From NCBI RefSeq assembly GCF_015160855.1, contig NZ_CP063373.1, forward strand, positions 682,001 to 746,000: 64,000 nt of DNA, written 5' to 3'. Shown one piece after another: positions 1-9,901 of this stretch. Made by a program: the position numbers and the translations under genes. Position 1 is the stretch's first letter. Every line of letters begins with the position of its first letter. This DNA comes from Streptomyces ferrugineus (GTDB lineage: Bacteria > Actinomycetota > Actinomycetes > Streptomycetales > Streptomycetaceae). The notes under the pieces are model-generated. The model was not told the origin of the DNA and searched no databases. It worked only from the letters and a program-made list of their open reading frames with translations.

Positions 1-246
1 GCCACCCCGCAGCGCGCCCGCCTGCGTGCCGTACAGACCCCGCAGGGCTTCGACCGCGCCACGCTGATCCACGCGCACGAGACGGTGACGGACGACGTCA
101 CCGACGACGCGAGCATGGTCGAGCAGCTCGGCCTGACCGTGGTGGTCGTCCCCGGCCACGAGGAGGCCTTCAAGGTCACCCGCCCGCTGGACCTGGTCCT
201 CGCCGAGGCGGTCCTGGCCCGACGGAGGCTGAACGATGGCTTCTGA
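1..246 (+). CDS. ispD: 2-C-methyl-D-erythritol 4-phosphate cytidylyltransferase, C-terminal part
   Basis: The 5' end lies outside the window; 81 C-terminal residues are visible, read from base 1. The enzyme transfers CMP to methylerythritol phosphate in the cytosolic MEP pathway for isoprenoid precursors. The visible VQTPQGF motif and the following TDDASMVE segment are typical of the IspD fold near the end of the family. The stop codon lies 11 bases inside the next gene, ispF, so the two are translationally coupled. The ispD-ispF pairing is usual in actinobacteria and supports the call. Confidence 0.93.
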   Translation, partial: ATPQRARLRAVQTPQGFDRATLIHAHETVTDDVTDDASMVEQLGLTVVVVPGHEEAFKVTRPLDLVLAEAVLARRRLNDGF

Positions 247-733
247 CACGGGGATGCCGCTGCCCCAGGTCGGCATCGGCACCGACATCCACGCCTTCGA
301 GGAAGGCCGCGAGCTGTGGTGCGCGGGCCTGAAGTGGGAGGGCGAGGGCCCGGGCCTGGCCGGACACTCCGACGCGGACGTGGTCGCCCACGCCGCCTGC
401 AACGCCCTCTTCTCCGCCGCGGGCCTCGGCGACCTGGGCCGGCACTTCGGCACGGGGCGCCCCGAGTGGTCGGGCGCGTCGGGGGTGACCCTGCTGACGG
501 AGGCGGCCCGGATCGTCCGTGAGGCCGGCTTCCGGATCGGCAACATCGCGGTCCAGGTCGTGGGCCCCCGCCCGAAGATCGGCAAGCGACGGGACGAGGC
601 CCAGAAGCTCCTGTCGGAGGCGGCGGGAGCCCCGGTGTCGGTCTCGGGCGCGACGACGGACGGGTTGGGGTTCCCGGGCCGCGGCGAGGGTTTGATGGCG
701 GTGGCGACGGCGCTGGTGGTGCGCATCGACTGA
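236..733 (+). CDS. ispF: 2-C-methyl-D-erythritol 2,4-cyclodiphosphate synthase
   Basis: Cyclises CDP-methylerythritol 2-phosphate and releases CMP, the step after IspD and IspE in the MEP pathway. The 165-residue protein has the usual family length. The metal-binding residues D17 and H19 (GTDIHAF) and H44 (LAGHSDADV) are present, as is the C-terminal [13 protein letters not shown] segment. The ATG lies inside the end of ispD (11-base overlap), so it is expressed by coupling. No terminator is obvious before cysS, which starts 62 bases later. Confidence 0.97.
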   Translation: MASDTGMPLPQVGIGTDIHAFEEGRELWCAGLKWEGEGPGLAGHSDADVVAHAACNALFSAAGLGDLGRHFGTGRPEWSGASGVTLLTEAARIVREAGFRIGNIAVQVVGPRPKIGKRRDEAQKLLSEAAGAPVSVSGATTDGLGFPGRGEGLMAVATALVVRID

Positions 734-795
734 GCCGCACCCGACAAACAAGGCACTGCTCCACCCACACCCGTCGGCCCACTACCCTAGGTGCC

Positions 796-2193
796 GTGAC
801 TATTCGCCTGTACGACACCAGCGCCCGGCAGATCCGTGACTTCACCCCGCTCAAGCCGGGCTGTGTCTCGATCTACCTCTGCGGTGCCACCGTGCAGGCC
901 GCACCGCACATCGGCCACATCCGCTCCGGCCTGAACTTCGACATCATGCGCCGCTGGTTCACCCACCGCGGCCATGACGTGACGTTCATCAGGAACGTCA
1001 CGGACATCGACGACAAGATCATCGCCAAGTCCGCCGACCAGAACCGCCCCTGGTGGTCCATCGGCTACGACAACGAGCGCGCCTTCACCGACGCCTACAC
1101 CGCCCTCGGCTGCCTCCCGCCCACGTACGAGCCCCGCGCCACCGGCCATGTCACCGAGATGGTCGAGATGATGCGCGGCCTCATCGAGCGCGGACACGCC
1201 TACGAGGCGGACGGCAGCGTCTACTTCGACGTCCGCTCCTGGCCCTCCTACCTGGAGCTGTCCCGGCAGGACCTCGACGAGATGCGGCAGCCCGCCGAGG
1301 AGGGCATCACCGGCAAGCGGGACCCGCGCGACTTCGCGATGTGGAAGGCCGCCAAGCCCGGCGAGCCCGACTGGGAGACGCCGTGGGGACGCGGGCGCCC
1401 CGGCTGGCACCTGGAGTGCTCGGCGATGGCGCACAGGTACCTGGGCTCCGCCTTCGACATCCACGGCGGCGGCCTGGACCTGATCTTCCCGCACCACGAG
1501 AACGAGATCGCCCAGGCCAAGGCGTACGGCGACGACTTCGCGCAGTACTGGGTGCACAACGCCTGGGTGACCATGAGCGGCGAGAAGATGTCGAAGTCGC
1601 TCGGCAACTCCGTCCTCGTCTCCGAGATGGTCAAGCACTGGCGCCCGATCGTGCTGCGCTACTACCTGGGCACCCCGCACTACCGCTCGACCATCGAGTA
1701 CAGCGAGGAGGCCCTGCGCGAGGCCGAGTCCGCCTTCGCGCGCATCGAGGGCTTCGTGCAGCGCGTGGTGGAGAAGGCCGGCGTGGTCGAACCCGCCCCC
1801 GAGGTGCCGCTCGCCTTCGCCGAGGCGATGGACGACGACCTGGGCGTCCCGCAGGCGCTGGCCGTCGTGCACACCACCGTCCGGCAGGGCAACAGCGCCC
1901 TGGCCGCCGACGACAAGGAAGCCGCGGTGGCCCGCCTCGCCGAGGTGCGCGCCATGCTCGGCGTCCTCGGCCTGGACCCGCTCGACGCGCACTGGGCCGG
2001 CGAGACCGACCGCGGCGAAGACCTCCACGGTGTCGTCGACACCCTGGTGCGCATGGTCCTCGACCAGCGCGAGGCGGCCCGCTCCCGCAAGGACTGGGCC
2101 ACCGCGGACGCCCTGCGCGACCAGCTCAACCAGTCCGGGCTCGTCATCGAGGACAGCCCACAGGGCCCGCGCTGGAGCCTCGGTCCACGGTAG
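796..2193 (+). CDS. cysS: cysteinyl-tRNA synthetase
   Basis: Class I aminoacyl-tRNA synthetase that charges tRNA-Cys in the cytoplasm. The 465-residue protein has the HIGH motif at 38-41 (PHIGHIRSG) and KMSKS at 264-268. The zinc ligands expected for CysRS are visible: C29, C208, H233 and E237 (LCGATV, LECSAM, FPHHENE). The start is a GTG. It is followed after 91 bases by the rRNA methyltransferase gene rlmB, the usual Streptomyces order. A MshC-type ligase for mycothiol is the only close alternative, but length, genomic place and the intact C-terminal helical domain favour CysS. Confidence 0.97.
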   Translation: MTIRLYDTSARQIRDFTPLKPGCVSIYLCGATVQAAPHIGHIRSGLNFDIMRRWFTHRGHDVTFIRNVTDIDDKIIAKSADQNRPWWSIGYDNERAFTDAYTALGCLPPTYEPRATGHVTEMVEMMRGLIERGHAYEADGSVYFDVRSWPSYLELSRQDLDEMRQPAEEGITGKRDPRDFAMWKAAKPGEPDWETPWGRGRPGWHLECSAMAHRYLGSAFDIHGGGLDLIFPHHENEIAQAKAYGDDFAQYWVHNAWVTMSGEKMSKSLGNSVLVSEMVKHWRPIVLRYYLGTPHYRSTIEYSEEALREAESAFARIEGFVQRVVEKAGVVEPAPEVPLAFAEAMDDDLGVPQALAVVHTTVRQGNSALAADDKEAAVARLAEVRAMLGVLGLDPLDAHWAGETDRGEDLHGVVDTLVRMVLDQREAARSRKDWATADALRDQLNQSGLVIEDSPQGPRWSLGPR

Positions 2194-2284
2194 GCACCGT
2201 TGGTGATCGATTGTGCCGCCCGGCCTCCCGGGCGGCACACTTCATAGACGTACGTACGACACACTCACGACAGACAGGTAGGTC

Positions 2285-3226
2285 ATGGCCGCGAACAACC
2301 GCCGCATGTCCGGCAAGAAGGGCGCGCAGGTCGGCAGCGGCGGCCAGCGGCGCCGGGGCCTGGAGGGCAAGGGGCCGACGCCCCCGGCCGAGATGCGCAA
2401 GGGCCACGCCAAGCAGCGCGCGGCGCAGGCGAAGGCACGGCGCGCACAGGGAGGCCGTCCGCAGGCCAGGCGCGGCGGCAAGAGCACGTCCGAGCTGGTC
2501 GTCGGCCGCAACCCGGTGGTCGAGGCGCTGCGCGAGGGCGTCCCCGCCTCCACCCTCTACGTCCAGCAGTTCATCGACAACGACGAGCGCGTCCGCGAGG
2601 CCCTCCAGCTCGCCGCCGAGCGCGGCGGCATCAACCTCATGGAGGCCCCGCGCCCCGAGCTGGACCGCATGACCAACGGCCTCAACCACCAGGGCCTGGT
2701 CCTCCAGGTCCCGCCGTACGAGTACGCCCACCCCGAGGACCTGGCGGACGCCGCCGCGGACGAGGGCGAGGACCCGCTGATCGTCGCCCTCGACGGCGTG
2801 ACCGACCCGCGCAACCTCGGTGCCGTGGTCCGCTCGGTCTCGGCTTTCGGCGGCCACGGGGTCGTCGTACCCGAGCGCCGCGCGGCGGGCATGACGGCCG
2901 GCGCCTGGAAGACGTCCGCCGGCACGGCGGCCCGTACCCCCGTCGCCCGCGCCACGAACCTCACCCGCGCCCTGGAGTCGTACAAGAAGGCGGGGATCGC
3001 GGTCGTCGGCCTCGCCGCCGACGGCGAGGTCGAACTCGGCGATCTTCAGGCCCTGGAGGGCCCCGTGGTCATCGTGGTCGGCAGCGAGGGCAAGGGCCTG
3101 TCCCGACTGGTCGGGGAGACGTGCGACTTCCGGGTGCGCATCCCGATGCCGGGCGGCGCGGAGTCGCTCAACGCCGGTGTGGCGGCGGGCATCGTCCTCT
3201 ACGAGGCGGCCCGTCGGCGCGTCTGA
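2285..3226 (+). CDS. rlmB: 23S rRNA (guanosine-2'-O)-methyltransferase, SpoU/TrmH family
   Basis: SPOUT-class methyltransferase expected to 2'-O-methylate a guanosine of 23S rRNA with S-adenosylmethionine. Of 313 residues, about the first 75 are a basic, low-complexity extension rich in Arg, Lys, Gly and Ala, typical of actinobacterial members. An RNA-binding SpoU substrate domain follows. The catalytic domain shows the three knot motifs: [28 protein letters not shown] and [18 protein letters not shown]. It is downstream of cysS in the same orientation. The exact target base cannot be told from sequence alone. Confidence 0.92.
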   Translation: MAANNRRMSGKKGAQVGSGGQRRRGLEGKGPTPPAEMRKGHAKQRAAQAKARRAQGGRPQARRGGKSTSELVVGRNPVVEALREGVPASTLYVQQFIDNDERVREALQLAAERGGINLMEAPRPELDRMTNGLNHQGLVLQVPPYEYAHPEDLADAAADEGEDPLIVALDGVTDPRNLGAVVRSVSAFGGHGVVVPERRAAGMTAGAWKTSAGTAARTPVARATNLTRALESYKKAGIAVVGLAADGEVELGDLQALEGPVVIVVGSEGKGLSRLVGETCDFRVRIPMPGGAESLNAGVAAGIVLYEAARRRV

Positions 3227-3354
3227 ACAGGCATCCGTGGCGTCACCCGTGCGGGTTAATTCTGGTGACAGTGGTGCGACCTGCGCATCTTTGACGGGGT
3301 CCGGACAGATCGGACCGGTCAAAGCAGTGTCCTAACCACACGTCACTCGGTTAG

Positions 3355-4971
3355 TTGAGTGTGGACACCAGAACACCCCGCACACCCACGGGGGACCGCT
3401 CGTCGGGATACGACGACGCTCCCGCGCTGAGCATGGTGAAGGTGCCGAGCGATCCGGCGCAGATCATCGTCAATCACGCGAGTTTCCGCGTGCTGCTGGG
3501 GGCGTCGACCAGGCGCACCAAATCCGCGCAGATCGCACGGCACTTGAGCGCCACCGAGGACACCGCCGGCATCCCCGCCATGGGCGCGGCCCCCGCCGCC
3601 CGACGCCGGGTCTCCGTGTGGAACGGCACGTCCGCGCCCGACGACACCGGCGCCCACCGGCTCCTCCAGGCCGTGCGCGACGGCAGCGTCCGCCACGGCG
3701 ACGAGGCGGCCCACGCGGCAGCGGGCACCCAGGTCATCCCACGCGTCGACGTCGGCTACGACGGCGGCTACGAGGACGACATGGCCCAGACGGTCGAGAC
3801 CCCGATCGTCGGCGCGCAACGCACCCACGAGTCCCTCGAAACCCGACTGCTGCCCCACATGCGCACGGTCGAGAGCGCGTACGACGAGGAATTCGCGTAC
3901 GCGCCGGAGGACTTCGAAGCCGAGGCCCCGGACGACACCGACACACCCCCCAGGCGCCCGGGCGGCGGCGACGACCCCGCACGGCACGCGTACTACCCCG
4001 GCCGCCGCATGAACCTCGGCGTGGTCCTGCTCCCCCTCCGCGTCTTCCTCGGCTTCATCTCGATCTACGCGGGCATGGGCAAGCTCTGCGACCCCGTCTA
4101 CTTCGACGGCGGCAAGCGCGGCTCCATGGTGAAGTGGCTCAACACCCTGCACCCCTGGGAAGTGGCCGAGCCCCTGCGCCAGTTCGCCCTGGAACACCCG
4201 GTCGGCTCCGGCCTGGTCATCGCCTTCTTCCAGGTCATCGTGGGCGTCCTCACGGTCCTGGGCTGCTGGCAGCGAGTGGCCGCGGTCGTCGGGGCGCTGC
4301 TGTCCGCCGCGCTCCTGGTCACCGTGAGCTGGAAGAGCGTCCCGGTCTACGACGCCCCCGACATCATCTATCTCGCCGCCTGGTCCCCGCTGATCATCGC
4401 CGGCGCCCCCGTGTACTCCATCGACGGCCGCCTCGCGGGCATGGCCTGGCGCCGTCTCGGCCCCCGCTCCGACATCTGGGAGCTCCGCAGCTACGTCCTT
4501 CGCCGCGGCGCCCTGATCACGGCGATCGTCACCGGCCTGACCCTGCTGACCGGCTCCCTGCTCGGCGGCGCCGTCCGCGACGCCGATCGCGTGGTGGTCC
4601 CCGGTCCGGGCGAGGCCCCGCGCAACGAACTCCCCGGCTCCCCTCTGCCCGAGGAGTCGGACCGGCGGCACGACAAGAGCCCGTCGGCCTCCAACTCGCC
4701 CACCCAGGGCGCCACATCGGGTACGGCGACCCCGTCCGGCGCGGCGACGACGCCGGGCGCCACGAGCGACACGGGCACGACGGGCGCGGGCACACCGAGC
4801 CAGACCCAGGGCACCGACGGCCAGGCCCCGCCCCAGCAGTCCACCCCCGCAGACGAGGCCCCCAGTACCAGCACCGGCCCCACCGGAGGCCCCACGTCGA
4901 GCGGCGGCTCCACGGGCGGCGGCGGTTCGTCCCCCGAGGAACCGGGCCTGGTGGGCGGCCTGTTGGGCTGA
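3355..4971 (+). CDS. DoxX family integral membrane protein with long disordered tail
   Basis: 538 residues in three parts. About 215 hydrophilic residues come first, with no recognised domain. A membrane block of four to five helices follows, at roughly 220-405 (segments starting LGVVLLPLRVFLGF, SGLVIAFFQVIVG, VAAVVGALLSAAL, IYLAAWSPLIIAG and ITAIVTGLTLLTG). The last 130 residues are rich in Thr, Gly, Ser and Pro. The membrane block resembles DoxX/TQO proteins; its biochemical role is unknown. The start is TTG at 3355; a GTG two codons later is possible. A strong hairpin at 4992-5023 ends the unit. Confidence 0.8.
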   Translation: MSVDTRTPRTPTGDRSSGYDDAPALSMVKVPSDPAQIIVNHASFRVLLGASTRRTKSAQIARHLSATEDTAGIPAMGAAPAARRRVSVWNGTSAPDDTGAHRLLQAVRDGSVRHGDEAAHAAAGTQVIPRVDVGYDGGYEDDMAQTVETPIVGAQRTHESLETRLLPHMRTVESAYDEEFAYAPEDFEAEAPDDTDTPPRRPGGGDDPARHAYYPGRRMNLGVVLLPLRVFLGFISIYAGMGKLCDPVYFDGGKRGSMVKWLNTLHPWEVAEPLRQFALEHPVGSGLVIAFFQVIVGVLTVLGCWQRVAAVVGALLSAALLVTVSWKSVPVYDAPDIIYLAAWSPLIIAGAPVYSIDGRLAGMAWRRLGPRSDIWELRSYVLRRGALITAIVTGLTLLTGSLLGGAVRDADRVVVPGPGEAPRNELPGSPLPEESDRRHDKSPSASNSPTQGATSGTATPSGAATTPGATSDTGTTGAGTPSQTQGTDGQAPPQQSTPADEAPSTSTGPTGGPTSSGGSTGGGGSSPEEPGLVGGLLG

Positions 4972-4991
4972 CCCGCACCACACCACCACGA

Positions 4992-5023
4992 TGGGCCCCG
5001 GACGATCCGACGTCCGGGGCCCA
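4992..5023. terminator. bidirectional hairpin terminator
   Basis: Perfect 12-bp inverted repeat (arms 4992-5003 and 5012-5023, 8-base loop) between the convergent DoxX gene and the nucleotidyltransferase gene. It has no T-run, as is common in Streptomyces. Confidence 0.75.
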
Positions 5024-5118
5024 CCTGTGTGTGGGGACTGGGCGGGGGTGGATCGCGCGGCCCGGCGCCAGCGGGCTGCCGCCCGCGCCCACCCGTAGCG
5101 GCGCCGCAGGCATCGCGC

Positions 5119-5850
5119 TCAGCGCCCCAGAGCCGCCAGTTCCTTCGCGGCCTCGGTCAGGTCCTTCGCCGTGTCGATGGCCCGCCAGTACGCCCCCTGC
5201 GGGATCGGGAAGCCGGCCAGTTGGCGCTCACGGGCCAGGTGGGGGAAGGTCGTACGTTCGTGGTCGCCGCGCTCAGGGAGGAGACCGGCGAAGGCGGGCG
5301 AGAAGACGTACACACCCGCGTTGATCTCGAATGTCGACGGCGGCGCCTCGATGAAGTCCGTGATGTGCCCGAAGCCGTCCGTCTTCACCGCGCCCCACGG
5401 AAGCCGCGGCCGAGCCAGCGCCAACGTGGCGACAGCGTCCCGCTCGGTGTGGAAGTCCGCCATGTCCCGCAGCGAGAACCGTGTCCAGATGTCCCCGTTG
5501 GTCGCGTACCACGGCCGGTCGGGATGCGGCAGATGCGCCGCCGCGTACTTCAGACCGCCACCCCGGCCCAGCGGCTCGGTCTCGACGACAGTCGTCACCC
5601 GCACCGGAAGCTCGGCCGACTTCAGCCAGTCCTGCAGCACCTCGGCGAGATGCCCGCAGCTCACGACGACATCCGTCACGCCCTCCTCAGCCAGCCAGAC
5701 AAGCTGATGGCCGATGATCGGCGTCCCCGTACCGGGGATCTCGACCATCGGCTTGGGCCGGTCGTCGGTGTACGGACGCAGCCGGGACCCCTGGCCCCCG
5801 GCCAGGACGACGGCTTGAACGGGGCGGGACGCGGCGTTCGGATCAGTCAT
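5119..5850 (-). CDS. sugar-1-phosphate nucleotidyltransferase (NTP_transferase family)
   Basis: 243-residue cytosolic enzyme that should couple a sugar 1-phosphate to an NTP to make a nucleotide sugar for glycan synthesis. The N-terminal signature is clear: VVLAGGQGSRLRPYTDDRPKPMVEI carries the GGxGxRLxPxT loop and the PKPM lysine. The NGDIW segment gives the metal-binding Asp. It lacks the C-terminal left-handed beta-helix of GlmU- or GlgC-type enzymes, so it is a short single-domain form, most like mannose- or glucose-1-phosphate transferases. Substrate is not assignable from sequence. Start is ATG. Confidence 0.85.
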   Translation of the reverse strand: MTDPNAASRPVQAVVLAGGQGSRLRPYTDDRPKPMVEIPGTGTPIIGHQLVWLAEEGVTDVVVSCGHLAEVLQDWLKSAELPVRVTTVVETEPLGRGGGLKYAAAHLPHPDRPWYATNGDIWTRFSLRDMADFHTERDAVATLALARPRLPWGAVKTDGFGHITDFIEAPPSTFEINAGVYVFSPAFAGLLPERGDHERTTFPHLARERQLAGFPIPQGAYWRAIDTAKDLTEAAKELAALGR

Positions 5851-5931
5851 GCCCGAACTGTACGCGGCGCCCCGCTCACGGCATCGGCCGGAAACCGTTC
5901 GTTAATCAGTAAATGAGGCCACGCCCCCGCG

Positions 5932-6420
5932 CTAGCCGTGCGCCGCGGCCACGCCGGAGGCGAACGCGGTGTCGCACACGGGCCGCGCATACGACTGCGC
6001 CCGCGTCGGCCCGTACACCCGGACCGCCGCACGCCCGAGCGCACGGGCGATCGACGCACAGTGCCGGGCGAGTGACGGCCGGTCGTCGACGGCCTGCTGG
6101 AGGTGGGTGAGCGCGGTGCCCGGGTTCTTCTCCTGCAACTCGGTCATCAGCTGGTCGCGCAGCACGTCCTGCGGGGCGCGCGGCGCGGACCTCTTCGCGT
6201 TGCCCGCGTTCGATACGTCGGTCGCCGCGAGCACCGAGTCCGAGGGGTTCCCCGACCAGTTGACCCGGGTGACCGCGAGGGTCCCGGAGAGCACCAGGAC
6301 GACGGGCAATACGAGGGCGATGGTGCGGCCGAGCTGGCGGGCGGGGCCCCGGTGGCCGCGTCGTGTCTGTTGGGTGGTGGAGTGCTTCACGCGAGTGAGG
6401 GTAGCGTTCGGTGCTGACAT
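5932..6420 (-). CDS. hypothetical membrane-anchored protein
   Basis: 162 residues with a short basic N-terminus, one hydrophobic segment at about 28-50 (GRTIALVLPVVLVLSGTLAV) and an outside-facing remainder of about 110 residues. The topology suggests a signal anchor. Two or three Cys occur in the C-terminal half (RHCASIARAL, ARPVCDTAF). It sits 81 bases upstream of the nucleotidyltransferase gene on the same strand, so co-transcription is possible. No family is recognised. The same position is held by a conserved small hypothetical gene in related Streptomyces as far as I remember. Confidence 0.7.
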   Translation of the reverse strand: MSAPNATLTRVKHSTTQQTRRGHRGPARQLGRTIALVLPVVLVLSGTLAVTRVNWSGNPSDSVLAATDVSNAGNAKRSAPRAPQDVLRDQLMTELQEKNPGTALTHLQQAVDDRPSLARHCASIARALGRAAVRVYGPTRAQSYARPVCDTAFASGVAAAHG

Positions 6421-6530
6421 GGCGACATTTAGTCACCGGTTCGGGGGATGAAGAAGGCCCCGGACTCGGGTACGACGTTGACGCACAGCGCTCGAAATGG
6501 CCGGTATGCCGGGGTATTTATCGACAACGA

Positions 6531-6565
6531 GAAGGGCCCCGCAGCAGTCTGCGGGGCCCCTCTTC
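6531..6565 (-). terminator. terminator downstream of msiK
   Basis: Inverted repeat with an 11-bp perfect core (left arm within 6534-6544, right arm from 6549, 4-base loop), lying about 45 bases beyond the msiK stop codon on the minus strand. Confidence 0.65.
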
Positions 6566-6609
6566 GTCAACCTGGGTGAATTACCCGGGGTTGTGCTGCC
6601 TCGACTGCC

Positions 6610-7698
<1,089 letters not shown>

Positions 7699-7758
7699 GG
7701 TGAATGGGCCCCCTTCTACCGGCAGGAACGTGCCGGACGATCCGTTGTAGGAAGGTGG

Positions 7759-7774
7759 TTGGTTTAGTCCACAT
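7759..7774 (-). promoter_or_regulatory. DasR-responsive element-like site upstream of msiK
   Basis: The core at 7760-7771 reads TGGTTTAGTCCA, 10 of 12 matches to the palindromic DasR consensus TGGTCTAGACCA. It lies about 60-75 bases upstream of the msiK start. DasR is the GlcNAc-responsive GntR-type repressor of streptomycetes, and MsiK serves chitobiose import, so function fits. Binding is inferred. Confidence 0.55.
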
Positions 7775-7915
7775 GTACGGACTGGATCTGGACGGTACCC
7801 GGCGTTCGCCTGTTCTGTCAGCACCTGGGGGCATGTGAACTTCGCGGAAATTTTCGACAGGGCCCCTTCGGAACCTGGGTACACTGCTCGGGCGCGCGCG
7901 CCACGGCGCGTGCGG

Positions 7916-7990
7916 GCCTCCTTAGCTCAGCTGGTCCAGAGCGGCTGTCTTGTAAACAGCAGGTCGTCGGTTCGAATCCGACAGGGGGCT
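7916..7990 (+). tRNA. tRNA-Thr (anticodon TGT)
   Basis: 75 bases fold as a full cloverleaf. The acceptor stem is GCCTCCT against AGGGGGC (one G-T pair), followed by a D arm, an anticodon stem GCTGT/ACAGC around the loop CTTGTAA, and a T arm GTCGG/CCGAC with TTCGAAT. The discriminator base is T and the CCA tail is not encoded. It marks the junction between the conserved left part of the window and the accessory secreted-protein region. It is followed by a 40-bp perfect palindrome and T-run. Confidence 0.97.
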
Positions 7991-7998
7991 CTCTGTCC

Positions 7999-8038
7999 AC
8001 GTGCGGGGCGGTCGTCGATCGACGACCGCCCCGCACGT
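7999..8038 (+). terminator. terminator after tRNA-Thr
   Basis: Perfect 40-bp palindrome (self-complementary from 7999 to 8038, centre ATCGAT) followed directly by a run of five T. It is the strongest intrinsic terminator in the window and starts 9 bases after the tRNA. Confidence 0.9.
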
Positions 8039-8182
8039 TTTTCCCATTCCCTCGCGCAACCCCATGTCCCCGTTGGGACACGGGACATGCACCGGCGTGG
8101 AATAGGATCGCTACTGCTAGTGTTCGTCCCGTCACAGTGGGCAATCAGCCTCAATGTACATGTAATGAAATCCGAGGGTTCC

Positions 8183-8419
8183 ATGCGCAAGCTTCACCAG
8201 GTCATGATCGCCGCGGCGGCTGCGGGCGGCCTGTCCGCCATCGGTGCCGGCACGAGCGTCGCCTACGACGCCACGCCGTCCGTGTCCGACCTCTACCGGC
8301 CGTACCAGGAGTGCAGCCCGCAGACGGTTGCCGCGACCGACGTCCCGGTCGCCGTGCTCGGTCTCTCCGAGACCTTCGACACCACCTGCGGTCAGTTCAA
8401 CAACGCGTTCACCGGCTGA
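8183..8419 (+). CDS. small secreted two-cysteine protein (family A, RPYQECSPQ)
   Basis: 78 residues. The N-terminal signal peptide begins MRKLHQ, has an Ala-rich core, and is probably cleaved after GTSVA near residue 27. The mature part is about 50 residues and carries LYRPYQECSPQ and a second Cys near the end (C44 and C69, 25 apart). The same motif pair and spacing recur in the protein at 11454-11933, so the two are paralogues. The start is fixed by the GAGGG just upstream and by the same start context in two neighbours; an ATG at 8165 is less likely. Function is unknown. Two cysteines at fixed spacing suggest one disulfide. Confidence 0.82.
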   Translation: MRKLHQVMIAAAAAGGLSAIGAGTSVAYDATPSVSDLYRPYQECSPQTVAATDVPVAVLGLSETFDTTCGQFNNAFTG

Positions 8420-8453
8420 GGCCGGCGGCACAGTCGTGCGCGACGCCTTCCGC

Positions 8454-8485
8454 GGGCCCCTTCGGGGTCACTCCCGAAGGGGCCC
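8454..8485 (+). terminator. hairpin terminator
   Basis: Perfect 13-bp stem (8454-8466 with 8473-8485), 6-base loop, 35 bases after the stop of the small secreted protein gene. Confidence 0.8.
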
Positions 8486-8655
8486 GTCCATGCGTGGCAC
8501 GCCGTCGCGACGACCCTGAACTCCGTTGTGGTGATGAGCGGTTGGTCCTCGTGGATCGGTCGCCCCCAGGTCAGTCCTTCAGTTCGTAAGCGATACGGGC
8601 CCCGACGTCGCGGTGCATGGCGTCCGGGCACACCCCCACGAAGGAGACGCAACAC

Positions 8656-9036
8656 ATGTTCAACGGGAAGAAGTTCATGGCTGTCTCGGGGCTTCTCGGC
8701 GGCCTCGCCATGACCTGTTTCGGCGCCACCCAGGCCCACGCGGCGAGCCCGGGCAACTGCGCCCTCGACGCCCAGGGCAACATCATCTGCACCCAGACGC
8801 TCCAGGGGCAGACGGAGGAGGGCGACGGTTTCATGCTGCGCCGGACGGTGAACTGCCAGCCGACGGAGCCGTTGACCCTGCCCACTCCCGGCCTGCTGTC
8901 CAACGGACAGACGCGGATCGGGCCGCACATCACCTGCGCCGACAACAGCACCCCCATGCCGGCCGCGCCCAACACCGGCCAGAACAACGCCGCGGATGAC
9001 GCCACGAGCCCGTTGCTCGCCCGCTTGTTGGGCTGA
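8656..9036 (+). CDS. small secreted four-cysteine protein (family B)
   Basis: 126 residues with a signal peptide ending near residue 29-30 (FGATQAHA). The mature protein begins ASPGNCALDAQGNIICTQ. Four cysteines outside the signal peptide stand at 35, 45, 67 and 94. The neighbour at 9902-10249 has the same opening (GNCTITAQGDIVC) and cysteines at 36, 46, 69 and 98, so these are paralogues, probably with two disulfides. The GAAGGAG ribosome site is well placed before the ATG, and a hairpin terminator follows. No known domain is recognised. The gene is monocistronic by the flanking terminators. Confidence 0.82.
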   Translation: MFNGKKFMAVSGLLGGLAMTCFGATQAHAASPGNCALDAQGNIICTQTLQGQTEEGDGFMLRRTVNCQPTEPLTLPTPGLLSNGQTRIGPHITCADNSTPMPAAPNTGQNNAADDATSPLLARLLG

Positions 9037-9048
9037 GTCTCTTCGAGC

Positions 9049-9091
9049 GGCGGATGGCCGGACCGGGGTGACCCGGGTCCGGCCATCCGCC
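9049..9091 (+). terminator. hairpin terminator
   Basis: Perfect 16-bp stem (9049-9064 with 9076-9091), 11-base loop, followed by GTTTTC, just after the preceding secreted-protein gene. Confidence 0.85.
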
Positions 9092-9330
9092 GTTTTCGCG
9101 CCCTCACATCGGAGTTGTCGGCAAACGGGTGACCAGCCGGCGCCGCCCGTGACCCGACCGCGGGGAAGCGTCGTTGCCCTGGCAGGGAACTCGGTGTGCG
9201 CACCGGTGCCTTGTCATGGGCCGACACGACACAGGGAAAGGGGAATGTCCCAAATTGCTACGGTTCGCTTGTATATGCTCACATTAAGTAGTCAACCAGG
9301 GCGTAACGCCCGGGAAGAAAGGGTCAAACT

Positions 9331-9654
9331 ATGCGCAGGTTTCAGCGCGTTGCAGTCGTAGCCGCAGCGGTCGCGGGGCTGTCCGCCTTCGGCATGGGTG
9401 CCGGCAGCGCCTTCGCCCACGGGGACGACTGGGACGGTCAGGCTGTCACCGCGGTCGCCACCTCGTCGGCCAACGCCGTGGCCACGTGGGGCGCTCCGTA
9501 CGACAAGGCCGGCGCCGCCCCGCACGGCGCGCCGGAGGCCGCTCCGCAGGCTGCCCCCGCCGCGCCGGAGGCCGCTCCCAAGGCCGCCGCGCCGGAGTAC
9601 GGCTACGGCGAGTACTCCGCTCCGGCCGCCGCTCCGTACGCCGCTCAGCAGTAA
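9331..9654 (+). CDS. small secreted Ala/Pro-rich protein
   Basis: 107 residues, with a signal peptide to about residue 29 (MGAGSAFA). The mature region is acidic and then Ala/Pro-rich, with a run of short APEAAPQ-type units, and ends in Tyr/Ala/Pro-rich sequence. There is no cysteine. The segment around SSANAVATWGAPYDKAG with APHGAPEAAPQ loosely resembles the SNAPH...AAPQ parts of the proteins at 11454 and 12277, so it may be a distant relative. It begins at ATG with a GAAAGGG site upstream, and a 9-bp hairpin follows. Function unknown; it may be a cell-wall-spanning or surface-coat peptide. Confidence 0.75.
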   Translation: MRRFQRVAVVAAAVAGLSAFGMGAGSAFAHGDDWDGQAVTAVATSSANAVATWGAPYDKAGAAPHGAPEAAPQAAPAAPEAAPKAAAPEYGYGEYSAPAAAPYAAQQ

Positions 9655-9668
9655 GAAGTCGCCGAGCG

Positions 9669-9702
9669 TCGATGCGCGCATCTCAGGGCACAGGCGCATC
9701 GA
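9669..9702 (+). terminator. hairpin terminator
   Basis: 9-bp perfect stem (9669-9677 with 9694-9702) 14 bases after the stop of the Ala/Pro-rich secreted protein gene. No other feature is seen between 9655 and 9901 apart from the promoter presumably needed by the next gene. Confidence 0.55.
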
Positions 9703-9901
9703 CATCCGTCGGAACACCGTATGCACGGCGCACGGTCTGAACATCTCAGCTCCTGGATCAGATCGGGCTGTTCGACGGTGTGCTGGACAACACCCTTAGC
9801 AATCGCAGCCCGGACGCGCGGCAGACCCATCAGGGAGCGCGGCCGGGCTGTGGCATTTCGGCCTCCTCCAAGGCTTCTCCAAGGCAAAAGGAACGCAGCA
9901 C

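Noticed and set aside
7983..7990. tRNA-Thr 3' end as an attachment site for the accessory block.
   Set aside because: No repeat of the tRNA 3' end was found by eye in the rest of the window and no integrase gene is present.
7835..8182. Extension of the first secreted protein upstream through the tRNA gene.
   Set aside because: The frame would cross tRNA-Thr and a strong terminator; the shared start context fixes the ATG at 8183.
8183..8419. Possible lanthipeptide or other RiPP precursor.
   Set aside because: The N-terminus is a clear Sec signal peptide and no modifying enzyme gene is near.
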